Part shown: positions 8,279 to 16,988 of the stretch, in pieces | Layout: the number at the start of each line of letters is the position of its first letter | Position numbering within the stretch: the first letter of the stretch is position 1 | Source of the DNA: an uncultured bacterium | GTDB lineage: Bacteria; Cyanobacteriota; Vampirovibrionia; Gastranaerophilales; Gastranaerophilaceae | NCBI GenBank assembly: GCA_902763805.1 | Contig: CACWTN010000005.1 | Location: forward strand, 336,014-400,013 | Direction: 5' to 3' | Length of the DNA stretch: 64,000 bases | Translations under genes and position numbers: made by a program | The notes under the pieces: model-generated | The model's database searches: none | What the model was told of the DNA's origin: nothing | Seen by the model: only the letters and a program-made list of their open reading frames with translations

Positions 8279-8358
8279 ACCTTTTTCTCCTTCTGTATAG
8301 CTAGTATTTATATTATAGCATAAACAGCGACAGAAATGCTAATATTATCCCTTTAATC

Positions 8359-11136
8359 CTAACCTTTCAGACTGTCTAAAAATTCTTTGTTTGCATCAAG
8401 CGTATCCTGTGACGCAACAATGCTGTATATCGGTTTTTTAGAGAATATTTTTTGTGCTGCGTCAATTATATCCTGTTTGGTTATCTTATCAACTTCATTA
8501 TAAATTTTGTCCTTCAGCTCTATACCGTACGGAGAATTCATTCCTGCAGATAAAGCTTCTATTTTTGCAAGATTGCCCTCATTTTCCAGCAAATCTGCTT
8601 TCATAGAGCGTTTTGCATTTTCTAAATCTTCATCCGTAAACTTACCGTCAAGAAGCTCTTTAATCTGGCGGTTAAATCCGCTTATTGATTTTTGTACATT
8701 ATCATAGCTGTATTCTCCGATTTTTTTGTTATCGGTAGTTGTCAGAATGTTTAGTGATAACTGCCCCTGATTTCCGATACGTGAATAATTTGAGAATACA
8801 GAATATGCAAGATTTTCCTTTTCACGCAACACATCAAACAAACCAATGCTTGATGAAGAAAGAATAGAGTTCAGAACCTGAATTACTGCCATTTCTTTAA
8901 TGCTGTTATCACGTTCAAATCTGAATACTTCAGAAATATCAGCCTGAGAGTTATAATTTGATGCTGTAAGTACGACAGGAGTTTTAATCTCCTTGTGTAC
9001 TTCAAGAAGTCTGTAATTATTGGGTTCGACCTGAGGAAGACTGGATACGTTGCTCAGTATGTTATACTTAATTTCTTTTTCGGCTTTTTCGGGAACATTT
9101 GCGGTAACAATTCCTCTTGAATTTTTGATTAAGTAATTGTGAAGCTCTTTAACATCATCCACTGTAATCTTATCAAGTCCCCTCATAATTTCATCACGTC
9201 TGAACAGGAACGGATTTAATATCGTATCTGCATCTTTCTGAAGCATATTTGCCGTTTTTGGTGTTCTTAACATTCTGTCTTTTATACGGGCTGCTGCTAC
9301 TTTGATATTTTTTTCGTTTATATTCGGATTAAACAAAAGTTCTTCCATTTTGTTTAACCCGAGTTTGTAATTGCTGACATCACCGCTCATGCCGGCACTT
9401 ATACCTGATTGTCCTGCATTTACAACTATTCTCAGATTATTTTTATCCTTAAACTCATTAAATTTATCAACCGGCATATTCGGAGTGCCCATCGTGTAAA
9501 TTTCACTCAGAATTTCCGCAACTCCGGCTTTTTTGGAATACGGAATATTATTCTTTAGTTCAAGTGATACATTAATATTATTCGTTTTGGTATTGTAAAA
9601 AGCTGTATCATAATTGTTATTCAGCCTGTATTCACTCATTGCAGCAGTATCAAGCGGAGTTCTCTTTGCTCCTTTAAAAGAAACTTTTTCTGATGTTTTT
9701 TCAGGATGAATAACAGTAATTGCACACTTTGAAACATCAAAATATTCTTTTACCGCTTTACTGAGTTCTTCAGGAGTTACGGAATCCAGAATTTCATTGT
9801 ACTTAGTTATGTATTCAATATCATTATCCAAAACAGAATAGCCTATATTGTCATTAACGGAGGTTGAATGTTCCAATACAGATTCATTTTCCTGTTTTAA
9901 CCGCTGTTTAAGACGTTCTGTTGTTTCGGCTGATATTTGCTTCTTATTTCCCAAATTATCAAATACTGTTTTAAGAACTTTTTCCGCATTATATTCCGCA
10001 GGTGCCATTGTCATAAACACAAATCTAGGGCTGTTTGGATTTGTAGAAATTTTTTCACTGCTTATTAATGGAAGTGAGTTATATTTTTTGAGTTTTGGTA
10101 TAAGTCCTGCTTCATGAGAATTCAGATAAGTCGCAGCCAGTTCAAAAAGAATCTTGCCCCTTGTATCATTGTTTTTCGGGCCTGCAAAACCAATAACCGT
10201 TTCAGCAGAAGTTGTTTTATCCGATTTAAAATCTTTTCTGACGGTTATTTCTATCGGACTCATTTTTTCTTCAAATTTCTGACCTTTAGAAACTTTACGG
10301 GAGTTAAAATTCTTAGCAACAAGCTTTATTGTTTCTTCTGGATTGACATCACCTGTTATAACAATATTGGTATTATCGGGAGTATAGTACTTGTTATAAT
10401 AATTAACCACATCTTCTCTTGTCAGGTTCTGAATATGTGCAACACTTCCGCCCACCAGTTCATCAGCAGGATTTTTAACATTGAACAGCGTTCTTACGGT
10501 TTGGTCCATCGCAACTGTCTGTGGGTTATCAAGAATCATATTTATCTCAGAAGAAACTGGGCCTTTTTCCTTTTTAATCATGTCATCCGACAGTTTTAAA
10601 TCTTCCGCCATAGCAGCAATAACCTTAATCTGAGTTTCAAGGTCTTTATTTTCAAGGAGCGGGGTTGAGTTAACATAATCGGTAATCGCATAGTTTGTAC
10701 TTGCATTTGCCCAGCCGCCTAGTTTGTCAATCTTTTTAAAAGAATCGCCCTGTTTAAGTTCAATATGTCCGTTTTCACCGTTTGTTCCGTTAAATGCCAT
10801 GTGTTCAAGAAAATGACTAATACCTTTAATGTCAGCCGTTTCATTCATAGAACCGACATTAACATAACTTTTTACAACAGCAGGTGAATTTTTCATCGGA
10901 ACAATGGACACTCTGTATCCGTTAGACATTTTATAGCTGTGAAGCTCCAGTCCGTTGTCCAATTTGTCAACAGATGTTTTTCTGTATTGTACAGGAACGT
11001 TTACCCCAAAATCAGGTGTCACATATCCAAGCTCTTTAATCTCTCTCTGCGTTTTTTGAGGCGTAACATTATCAGGGGTCGTTTTATTTGCCCCCAGCGA
11101 ATTAAATACAATATTATTTACACCTGAAACCTTCAT
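8359..11136 (-). CDS. M16-family zinc metallopeptidase (two-domain), tagged
   Basis: 925 residues from the ATG at 11136; an upstream ATG at 11241 would add 35 residues without family similarity. The first M16 domain has the inverted zinc motif HFLEHMAFNGT (HxxEH), with the distal Glu in the KKEKGPVSSEINM block. The second domain (about 530-900) lacks HxxEH and is the usual inactive half of a clam-shell peptidase. The start MKVSGVNNIVFNSLGANK carries a VFNS form of the shared tag rather than a signal peptide, although many M16 homologues of this type are periplasmic or processing enzymes. TATATAAG directly precedes the ATG with no ribosome site, so a leaderless start is possible. Confidence 0.88.
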   Translation of the reverse strand: MKVSGVNNIVFNSLGANKTTPDNVTPQKTQREIKELGYVTPDFGVNVPVQYRKTSVDKLDNGLELHSYKMSNGYRVSIVPMKNSPAVVKSYVNVGSMNETADIKGISHFLEHMAFNGTNGENGHIELKQGDSFKKIDKLGGWANASTNYAITDYVNSTPLLENKDLETQIKVIAAMAEDLKLSDDMIKKEKGPVSSEINMILDNPQTVAMDQTVRTLFNVKNPADELVGGSVAHIQNLTREDVVNYYNKYYTPDNTNIVITGDVNPEETIKLVAKNFNSRKVSKGQKFEEKMSPIEITVRKDFKSDKTTSAETVIGFAGPKNNDTRGKILFELAATYLNSHEAGLIPKLKKYNSLPLISSEKISTNPNSPRFVFMTMAPAEYNAEKVLKTVFDNLGNKKQISAETTERLKQRLKQENESVLEHSTSVNDNIGYSVLDNDIEYITKYNEILDSVTPEELSKAVKEYFDVSKCAITVIHPEKTSEKVSFKGAKRTPLDTAAMSEYRLNNNYDTAFYNTKTNNINVSLELKNNIPYSKKAGVAEILSEIYTMGTPNMPVDKFNEFKDKNNLRIVVNAGQSGISAGMSGDVSNYKLGLNKMEELLFNPNINEKNIKVAAARIKDRMLRTPKTANMLQKDADTILNPFLFRRDEIMRGLDKITVDDVKELHNYLIKNSRGIVTANVPEKAEKEIKYNILSNVSSLPQVEPNNYRLLEVHKEIKTPVVLTASNYNSQADISEVFRFERDNSIKEMAVIQVLNSILSSSSIGLFDVLREKENLAYSVFSNYSRIGNQGQLSLNILTTTDNKKIGEYSYDNVQKSISGFNRQIKELLDGKFTDEDLENAKRSMKADLLENEGNLAKIEALSAGMNSPYGIELKDKIYNEVDKITKQDIIDAAQKIFSKKPIYSIVASQDTLDANKEFLDSLKG

Positions 11137-11297
11137 ACTTATATAAAAACATGTCTCTGTATGAAATTGCGTGATTAATAAGTTTTTGTAAAGAAAATTT
11201 AAAATAAACAAGGCTTTTGTATTACTCCCGAAATTAAACAAACAGGTAATTTATCGGAAGAATTATGCCTTTACAATTTTTATATGGAGATTTTGTT

Positions 11298-11609
11298 ATG
11301 GGAAAAAGTCAGAATAAATATTTAGAAATAAAAAACGTTAACAGAGATATTGTTAATTGGTTAGAAGATATAGCCGAAGAAAACAACTGCCGTGTTGAGC
11401 GAAAAGAGTGGAAAAGCAAGTACAACAGTTATGTTGTATACGATTATGAACCGTTTTGTTCTGAAGGTTTTGAGATTAACCTCCTTTTCAGCTCTACGCA
11501 AATATCATACCTGAACTTTATTAAATATCTGTATAAAGAAAAACTTGCAACATTAGAATACCTGAACAACTGCATAAAAATTCCTACAGTAAAAAACTAT
11601 TCAATTTAG
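11298..11609 (+). CDS. Hypothetical protein
   Basis: 103 residues from MGKSQNKYLEIKN at 11298, which has a GGAGA ribosome site 7 nt upstream. The ATG at 11265 would give 114 residues without one. It is a basic N-terminal half with a predicted helix (VNRDIVNWLEDIAEENN) followed by strands with many Tyr (YNSYVVYDYEPF). No family recognised, no signal peptide. It lies alone in front of dapL, transcribed in the same direction, but the dapL leader has its own -10, so linkage is uncertain. Confidence 0.6.
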   Translation: MGKSQNKYLEIKNVNRDIVNWLEDIAEENNCRVERKEWKSKYNSYVVYDYEPFCSEGFEINLLFSSTQISYLNFIKYLYKEKLATLEYLNNCIKIPTVKNYSI

Positions 11610-11620
11610 TTTGGTTGTTG

Positions 11621-11701
11621 TATAATTAAGGAACATGCATTACATCAGTACGGAAAATGCATGGGTAAGTATGTGGATATAAGAGCGGGGCGGAATATTC
11701 C
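11621..11701 (+). promoter_or_regulatory. dapL promoter and structured 5' leader
   Basis: TATAAT at 11621-11626 predicts transcription from about 11633. The RNA then opens with a perfect 8-bp hairpin, CATGCATT (11634-11641) pairing with AATGCATG (11656-11663), loop containing ACGG. A second structure contains the palindrome GGAATATTCC (11692-11701) flanked by GGGG and CC just before the AAGGA ribosome site. It matches no riboswitch class I know; a lysine riboswitch would be larger. Confidence 0.5.
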
Positions 11702-11718
11702 CCTAAGGAAGTATAAAT

Positions 11719-12960
11719 ATGCGAGAATTTTTTAATGATTATGTTCAATCGCTTGAAACATATATTATGTTCAGGATAAAAGAAACCGTTGCAAAACTTA
11801 CACCTGAACTTATTGCAAAAGGCAGAGCTCCGATAATGTTATCAATGGGCGCACCGACATCTAATCCGCCAAAAAGAGCAATAGATGCATTAAAATCCGC
11901 ATTGGACGAAAAGGGTGAGCATCTGTATTCAACACCGAAAGGTGAAAAGTTTTTGCGCGAAGCTATTGCAAAACGTATGAAAAACCGCTTTAATGTTGAG
12001 CTTAACCCTGATACCGAAATTTTTTCTTTAATCGGTTCCAAAGAAGGTATCGCTAATTTTATCAGATTACTCATCAATCCTACAACCGTGGAAAAAGACA
12101 AAGAAATTATCTTTATCCCCGACCCGGGATACGCATCATACGGAGAAATGATTAAAGCTTCAGGCGGTTTTGCTTATCCGCTTCCGCTAACTCCCGATAA
12201 TAACTTTATGCCGGATTTAGAAGAAGTTTATGCAAAATTTATCAAAGAAGGTTTTGACCCGAAAAAGGTTAAAGCTCTGATTATAAATTATCCGAACAAC
12301 CCGCTTGGCGCTACCGCTACAAGAGAATATATGGAAAGCGTTGTTACTTTCTGCAAAAAACACCATATTCTTTTGATTTCGGATGCTGCATATACTGATA
12401 TGTACTTCAAACCAGAACTAAAACCGATGAGTATTCTTGAAATAGAAGGCGCAAAAGACATTTCGGTTGAGTTCTTCAGTTTCTCCAAACCTTACGCAAT
12501 GACAGGCTGGAGATTAGGCTGGATTTGCGGTAACGAAGAAGCTGTAAAATTCTTCGGCAAACTTAAATCAACTATCGATTCAGGTGCTTTTAAGGCAATA
12601 CAAAAAGCATCGTCTGATATCTTAAACTCCGCAGAAGGCGAAGAATACATTAAACAATCAAACTTAAAATTCAAACATAATCAGGAGATTTTAATCAAAG
12701 GACTTAAAGAAGAACTGGGCTGGGGCGAATTCCACGTTCCTGACGCAACATTCTATCTGTGGCTTCCTATTCCGCCGAGATATAAAACATCCGTAGAATT
12801 TTCAGATGATTTAATGAAAAAATCAGGTGTTGTCGTTGTTCCCGGTGATGCTTTCGGAAAGTACGGACAAGGTTATTTCCGTGTTTCAATAGTCTGTCCT
12901 GAAGAACAAATTAAAGAAGTTATCTCCAGAATGAAAAAAGACGGATTTACTTTCAAATAA
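11719..12960 (+). CDS. dapL: LL-diaminopimelate aminotransferase-type enzyme
   Basis: PLP-dependent class I/II aminotransferase, 413 residues. DapL converts tetrahydrodipicolinate directly to LL-diaminopimelate with glutamate, the route used by cyanobacteria, plants and chlamydiae for lysine and peptidoglycan. The PLP lysine lies in SFSKPYAMTGWRLGW. The NYPNNPLGATA block and SDAAYTDMYF segment fit the fold, and KGEKFLREAIAKR is the usual substrate-region helix. The ribosome site AAGGA lies 10 nt upstream. The leader is structured (11634-11701). Other aspartate-family aminotransferases look similar, so substrate assignment is by resemblance. Confidence 0.8.
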   Translation: MREFFNDYVQSLETYIMFRIKETVAKLTPELIAKGRAPIMLSMGAPTSNPPKRAIDALKSALDEKGEHLYSTPKGEKFLREAIAKRMKNRFNVELNPDTEIFSLIGSKEGIANFIRLLINPTTVEKDKEIIFIPDPGYASYGEMIKASGGFAYPLPLTPDNNFMPDLEEVYAKFIKEGFDPKKVKALIINYPNNPLGATATREYMESVVTFCKKHHILLISDAAYTDMYFKPELKPMSILEIEGAKDISVEFFSFSKPYAMTGWRLGWICGNEEAVKFFGKLKSTIDSGAFKAIQKASSDILNSAEGEEYIKQSNLKFKHNQEILIKGLKEELGWGEFHVPDATFYLWLPIPPRYKTSVEFSDDLMKKSGVVVVPGDAFGKYGQGYFRVSIVCPEEQIKEVISRMKKDGFTFK

Positions 12961-12978
12961 GCAGAATATATTCACTCT

Positions 12979-13584
12979 CTACATAAAACTGTTATGTAAT
13001 TTTTCCCACGCAACATCTGTTGCTCTGCCATGCCCCGGGTAAATAACAGTTTCTTCGGGTAAAGTAAAAATCTTTTTCTTTATGCTGTCAACAAGCTGAA
13101 GAAAATCTCCGCCTTCCAAATCACAACGTCCCACAGATTCACGAAAAACGGTATCGCCGGAAAACAACATATTATCTACAAGATAGCAAACTCCGCCCTG
13201 TGTATGTCCCGGAGTATGAAGAACTTTTATTTCGTTTTTGCCTATAGTTAAAACATCATTGTCATTTATATAAATGTCTATTTTCGGAATGGTTATTTCA
13301 GGAATTCCAAACGCCGGAAGATAGATGTTTGACTGATTTAATATCGGTAAATCATCTTTGTGCATAACTATTTTAGCATCTGTCTGCCTGATACCTGCAA
13401 CATGATCAAAATGTCCGTGAGTAAGCAAAATATATTTTAACCCAGCTCCGTATTCTTCAAGAACTTCTCTAATCTTCGGTTCAACAGCCGAACAGTCAAT
13501 CAAAACCGCTTCTTTTGATTCTTCATCTATAAGAAGGTAGTTATTATTGTCTATTGGCGGTTCTCTAAAAGTTTTCAATATCAT
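12979..13584 (-). CDS. MBL-fold metallo-hydrolase (glyoxalase II-like)
   Basis: 201 residues, cytosolic. It has the dinuclear-metal signature THGHFDHVAG (HxHxDH), then HTPGHTQGGVCY (third His), FSGDTVF (bridging Asp) and YPGHG (last His), all in order. This layout matches the small hydroxyacylglutathione-hydrolase-like group of the metallo-beta-lactamase fold; substrate unknown. It reads away from dapL's 3' end. Its start sits next to the terminator of the synthase-like gene upstream (13597-13629), so it is probably transcribed separately. Confidence 0.9.
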   Translation of the reverse strand: MILKTFREPPIDNNNYLLIDEESKEAVLIDCSAVEPKIREVLEEYGAGLKYILLTHGHFDHVAGIRQTDAKIVMHKDDLPILNQSNIYLPAFGIPEITIPKIDIYINDNDVLTIGKNEIKVLHTPGHTQGGVCYLVDNMLFSGDTVFRESVGRCDLEGGDFLQLVDSIKKKIFTLPEETVIYPGHGRATDVAWEKLHNSFM

Positions 13585-13596
13585 AATTTAATTGTA

Positions 13597-13629
13597 ACAA
13601 AAAAACGGGCAAATAATCTATCCGCCCGT
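13597..13629 (-). terminator. Rho-independent terminator of the 13639-16326 gene
   Basis: On the minus strand ACGGGC (13629-13624) pairs with GCCCGT (13610-13605) and is followed by a run of T. It ends just before the start of the MBL-fold gene. Confidence 0.85.
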
Positions 13630-13638
13630 TTTACTGTT

Positions 13639-16326
13639 TTATACAATTCTTGATAAATATCCCGGTTCTTTTTCTTTCTCAAAATCAGGATTAAGCCAGC
13701 CTATTTTATACGCTGCATAACCAAGACCCGCAATTACTGCAGATAATGCAGTAAGTTTTATTGTGCGTTTGCCGCCGGGAGAATGAACAAATTCCGAAAC
13801 AACTTTTTTCAAACCTTTAAGTTTTCTTGCTCTGCGTTTTTGAGTGCCGTTAATTTTTGCACCATTTCCGATAATATCCTTTGATGAAATGGATACTGCA
13901 TCTTTTTGGAAATCACTTCTGTAAAGTTCTCCTGTCGGGAATTTTGAACGGGTAATAAGCTGGTTATCCTCCCAACCGTATTTTCCGTTTATTTGGTTTC
14001 TGAGAATAGTTCTGGCTATATCATCCTTTCGGTGTTTCACAAGACATCTTTCCAATGCTTCCGCTATATCATCAGACATAACTTCATCACGAAGTTTTCT
14101 TAATGCCTCTTTATATTCAGGATTAACTTCAATAAATCTTTCTATTGTTTCTTCGGGAACTTTATCTTCCTGGAACGCAACTTTATATTTTGTTTCTATA
14201 TCATTTTTCAGTTTTAAATAAACTTTATCAAACGCTTTTTTCGCATCAGGATTAGCAACTTCAAGCAGAGATGCTCTTGACTCGAAGAACTGATGTTTTG
14301 TTTTAAACGCATCAGCAAGTCCTTCTTCTCCTGCAATAGCGGGATCAAAATTCTTCTGACCCAGTCCCTGTCCGTTTGCGGCAATCGGAGTACACAAATG
14401 CTGTTTTGCTTCCAAATCTACCAGCTCGCAGGGAGCAGTTCTTGACGCAACAACAACACAGTCTGAAACCTGTGCCATAGGACGTCCCGGAACAAAATCA
14501 TCCATCGACATAACTTTTCCTTTAAGTTTTTCATCTCTCATAAAGGTTTCCGTTTTCTCTTTGATAATTTTGCCTTCCGCTTTATCAACATTTAGGTCGC
14601 CGCCGATTAATAATACAGTATTTTCATCGCCTGTCTTATAAACATATTTCTTGAAGCCATCCATCGCTTCATCAAATGCTTTCTGGAAATCTCCGCGTCC
14701 CCAGCAGGCAACAAACTTAACGTCTTCGCCTTTTTCAAGCTTTTGTATATATTTTTCTGCATCTATATAGGACAATACGGGCATGTTTTTGCCTCGTATT
14801 TTTGCAGTGCCTGTTCCCACTCCGCCCCATTTTTGTTCTTTTTCATCATACAAACGTGCGTTTTGGTACTTAGGTAAAAATCTCTTTAAGAAGTTAATTT
14901 TATTTTGTCTTTTCTGTTCTCTTAATTGCTCAAGAGTTAAAGTTGCTCTTTCCGACTCTCTGAAAAATTTGAGCGGCTCAATAATTTCTTCCGTACCGTT
15001 TGCAAGTTTAATTCTCTGCGGCTTGTCAAAACCATCCATACCCGTTTTGTTAAATGCATTTTGGTCTTTTACATTAAGCGGGTTTGTACGTCCTACCAGA
15101 ATGCCTTTCTGATGAAGTTCCCGGATATCTTTAAACAGGAACGGTGCAATTTCTTTATTTTTAACAATTTCATCTACATATCCCTGTGATACAACACCCC
15201 AGGTCTGCAAAAATCCGACATTACCGTAGTGAGTTGCCACACTTAATGCTGACAACTTGTTATGAGCCTGCATATTTTCTAAGAACCTGCCAAAGAAAAT
15301 TTCTTCATCCGCCCCGCCCTTTACAAGCGCTTCTCTTAACTCGGGCGATTCTATGAACGCCTCCAGTTCACGAGGAGAGAACAAACCTAAATTAACAATC
15401 ATGTTTCTGGCAGAAGTTATGCCTATATATCCATCACCAAGGTTATGACCGATTTGTATCGGTTTTTTACCCTGAAAATATTCTACTCCTGCTGCATTTT
15501 TCTTAGCCATGTAGTGAGTTACGTAAGCTGCCTGAGAATCCGAACATACAACCGTCGCAGGATCAAAATTACCCAAATTCCTGCTTATATCTTCCATATA
15601 TTCAACAACAGCTTTGTCATATTTTGCATAAGGGTCGCCGCCCCATGAGTTAACTATCTCTTTTACTGCTGATGAATACTGACCGTCTGCATAAGGATCA
15701 GGATAATATGCTGTTGCCTCCGTAAACACCATAAACAAATCATGTTTTACAGGACCTTTACTGGCATTAGATACTACTTTCAGAAGTTTTGTCGGCGCTT
15801 TTTCCTGCATGCCCCATTCAATATCCTTTGAAGATACTTCTTCAAGTAACCAGCATTCGTCTTTGTTATTTATTAAAACATCTCTCAGATTATTTTTTGA
15901 TAAATCCCGTTTTACATAAACAGGCTGACCAACCTTATCCTTAAAAGGATGCCCTTCGGGTAAGCCGTCAGGAACTCTTGGAAGCTCAACTCCGATTTTT
16001 AATAAATCAGTTGCCTCCTCTGAAGGTATGGCATATTTTATAATACCGTTATAGTATGGGGTTACAACTACAGCCCTGCCGGGTTCTGTAGAAGACGCAT
16101 TATTTAGTGTAAGATAATCGTTAATTACTGTTGCCACACCGCCTTTTTGAAAATATGGCTTTGCTTCACCTGCTACGTGAAGTACGTGGGCTTTATTTCC
16201 TCCCTTAAATGAAATCACCACCGGCTTATCTGAAGTATATGCCTTTGGTGATTCCGAATTATTTTTGTTATGCATGGAAAGTCCGTATGCCGCCAGATTA
16301 TTAACGCCTATAGCACTAATTCGCAT
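13639..16326 (-). CDS. Starch/glycogen synthase-like (GT5) protein, tagged, C-terminal anchor
   Basis: 895 residues from the ATG at 16326, which has an AAGGAGA site 6 nt upstream. The N-terminal domain resembles the ADP-glucose-binding half of GlgA: AHVLHVAGEAKPYFQKGGVA corresponds to the usual KTGGLADV loop, followed by VVTPYYN. It differs from a standard synthase (about 480 residues) by large insertions, and the second Rossmann domain is hard to recognise (SYIDAEKYIQKLEKGEDV; MAQVSDCVVVASRTAPCELV), so it may be catalytically altered. VVISFKGGNKAH near residue 40 carries the shared FKG tag. A hydrophobic segment near the C-terminus (LTALSAVIAGLGYAAYKIGW) suggests membrane attachment. It may build or bind storage glucan. 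Confidence 0.72.
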   Translation of the reverse strand: MRISAIGVNNLAAYGLSMHNKNNSESPKAYTSDKPVVISFKGGNKAHVLHVAGEAKPYFQKGGVATVINDYLTLNNASSTEPGRAVVVTPYYNGIIKYAIPSEEATDLLKIGVELPRVPDGLPEGHPFKDKVGQPVYVKRDLSKNNLRDVLINNKDECWLLEEVSSKDIEWGMQEKAPTKLLKVVSNASKGPVKHDLFMVFTEATAYYPDPYADGQYSSAVKEIVNSWGGDPYAKYDKAVVEYMEDISRNLGNFDPATVVCSDSQAAYVTHYMAKKNAAGVEYFQGKKPIQIGHNLGDGYIGITSARNMIVNLGLFSPRELEAFIESPELREALVKGGADEEIFFGRFLENMQAHNKLSALSVATHYGNVGFLQTWGVVSQGYVDEIVKNKEIAPFLFKDIRELHQKGILVGRTNPLNVKDQNAFNKTGMDGFDKPQRIKLANGTEEIIEPLKFFRESERATLTLEQLREQKRQNKINFLKRFLPKYQNARLYDEKEQKWGGVGTGTAKIRGKNMPVLSYIDAEKYIQKLEKGEDVKFVACWGRGDFQKAFDEAMDGFKKYVYKTGDENTVLLIGGDLNVDKAEGKIIKEKTETFMRDEKLKGKVMSMDDFVPGRPMAQVSDCVVVASRTAPCELVDLEAKQHLCTPIAANGQGLGQKNFDPAIAGEEGLADAFKTKHQFFESRASLLEVANPDAKKAFDKVYLKLKNDIETKYKVAFQEDKVPEETIERFIEVNPEYKEALRKLRDEVMSDDIAEALERCLVKHRKDDIARTILRNQINGKYGWEDNQLITRSKFPTGELYRSDFQKDAVSISSKDIIGNGAKINGTQKRRARKLKGLKKVVSEFVHSPGGKRTIKLTALSAVIAGLGYAAYKIGWLNPDFEKEKEPGYLSRIV

Positions 16327-16563
16327 AGATTTCTCCTTACACACATAACTTGTTTAATTATTCTAAAACCCAAAAATTAAAAAATTTACTACTTAATCTC
16401 CCAAATATTAAGTTTTGTAACAGCAAATTTTTGTAATACTGATTTCTATTAGATAGTAACAAAAAAATAGTATAAATACAACAATTTTTTATTGATGGTC
16501 GGGGTGTCTTAACTTGTTCTCTTTGTGGTCGCCTCTCTCCCGAAATCATGTTTTAAACAAAAT

Positions 16564-16593
16564 AAAAAAGAGTAACCAAAGTTACTCTTTTTT
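16564..16593 (-). terminator. Hairpin with T-tract inside the tRNA-Leu repeat array
   Basis: AAGAGTAAC-CAAA-GTTACTCTT with A and T tracts on both sides, so it can act in either direction. It follows the copied tRNA 3' end at 16597-16612 just as the real terminator follows the true tRNA. Confidence 0.75.
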
Positions 16594-16751
16594 ATTTGCC
16601 GATGGTCGGGGTGTCTTGACCTGTTCGCATTAAACGTGTCTGCGGATTTTCTTTTCCGAAACTTCGTTTCTTCCAAAGAAAACTCCTCCGCACTCTGCTC
16701 ACAGGTCGCCGAACCAACACAAAGTCGATTCTCCCCATGAATCATCTAAAT

Positions 16752-16784
16752 AAAAACAGCCCCCATACGGGAGCTGTTTTTATT
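16752..16784 (-). terminator. Terminator of tRNA-Leu
   Basis: AAAACAGCTCCC-GTAT-GGGGGCTGTTTT on the minus strand starts immediately after the discriminator base of the tRNA. Confidence 0.85.
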
Positions 16785-16868
16785 TGCCGATGGTCGGGGT
16801 CGAACCGACACGTAGTTGCCTACACCAGATTTTGAGTCTGGCACGTCTACCAATTCCATCACATCGGC
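16785..16868 (-). tRNA. tRNA-Leu (anticodon CAA)
   Basis: Reads UUG codons. Acceptor stem GCCGATG / CATCGGC with discriminator A, D-arm GGAATTGGTAGAC, anticodon stem CCAGA / TCTGG around CTCAAAA, a long class II variable arm (GTGTAGGCAACTACG) as expected for Leu, and T-arm GTCGG-TTCGACC-CCGAC. The CCA end is not encoded. Its last bases serve as the repeated unit boundary of the array at 16494-16800. Confidence 0.95.
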
Positions 16869-16988
16869 ATGCCTGACTATCTTATTAAAACAAAAACATA
16901 TTTTTTTTTCAAATGATTATTTATTGCTTTTTATTATATACCCACCCGGAGAATTAAATCTGATTTACATATTTTTCATAATACATTT

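Larger units (their letters stand above)
16494..16800 (-). repeat. tRNA-Leu 3'-end repeat array (one full 188-bp unit, one truncated 107-bp unit)
   Basis: GATGGTCGGGGT, the T-arm/acceptor end of the neighbouring tRNA-Leu, occurs at 16789 (in the tRNA), 16601 and 16494. The first two copies extend to 24 identical bases (16589-16612 and 16777-16800, including TTTGCCGATGGTCGGGGT). Between copies lie 188 bp and 107 bp. Both repeat copies continue into GTCTT(A/G)AC(T/C)TGTTC. The full unit holds the core GTTCGCATTAAACGTGTCT (16623-16641) and CGCACTCTGCTC (16689-16700), also present at the same 66-bp spacing downstream of tRNA-Gln (60545 and 60611). The inner part forms an inverted repeat (GGATTTTCTTTT with AAAGAAAA-TCC). 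No integrase or transposase is present. Confidence 0.8.

Noticed and set aside
10114..10599. Plus-strand frame of 161 codons within the M16 peptidase gene
   Set aside because: Antisense shadow of a well-supported peptidase domain; Phe/Ile-rich with no ribosome site.
16358..16549. Minus-strand frame of 63 codons in the tRNA-Leu repeat region
   Set aside because: Lies across the truncated repeat and AT-rich sequence, has no ribosome site and no family resemblance; explained by the repeat.
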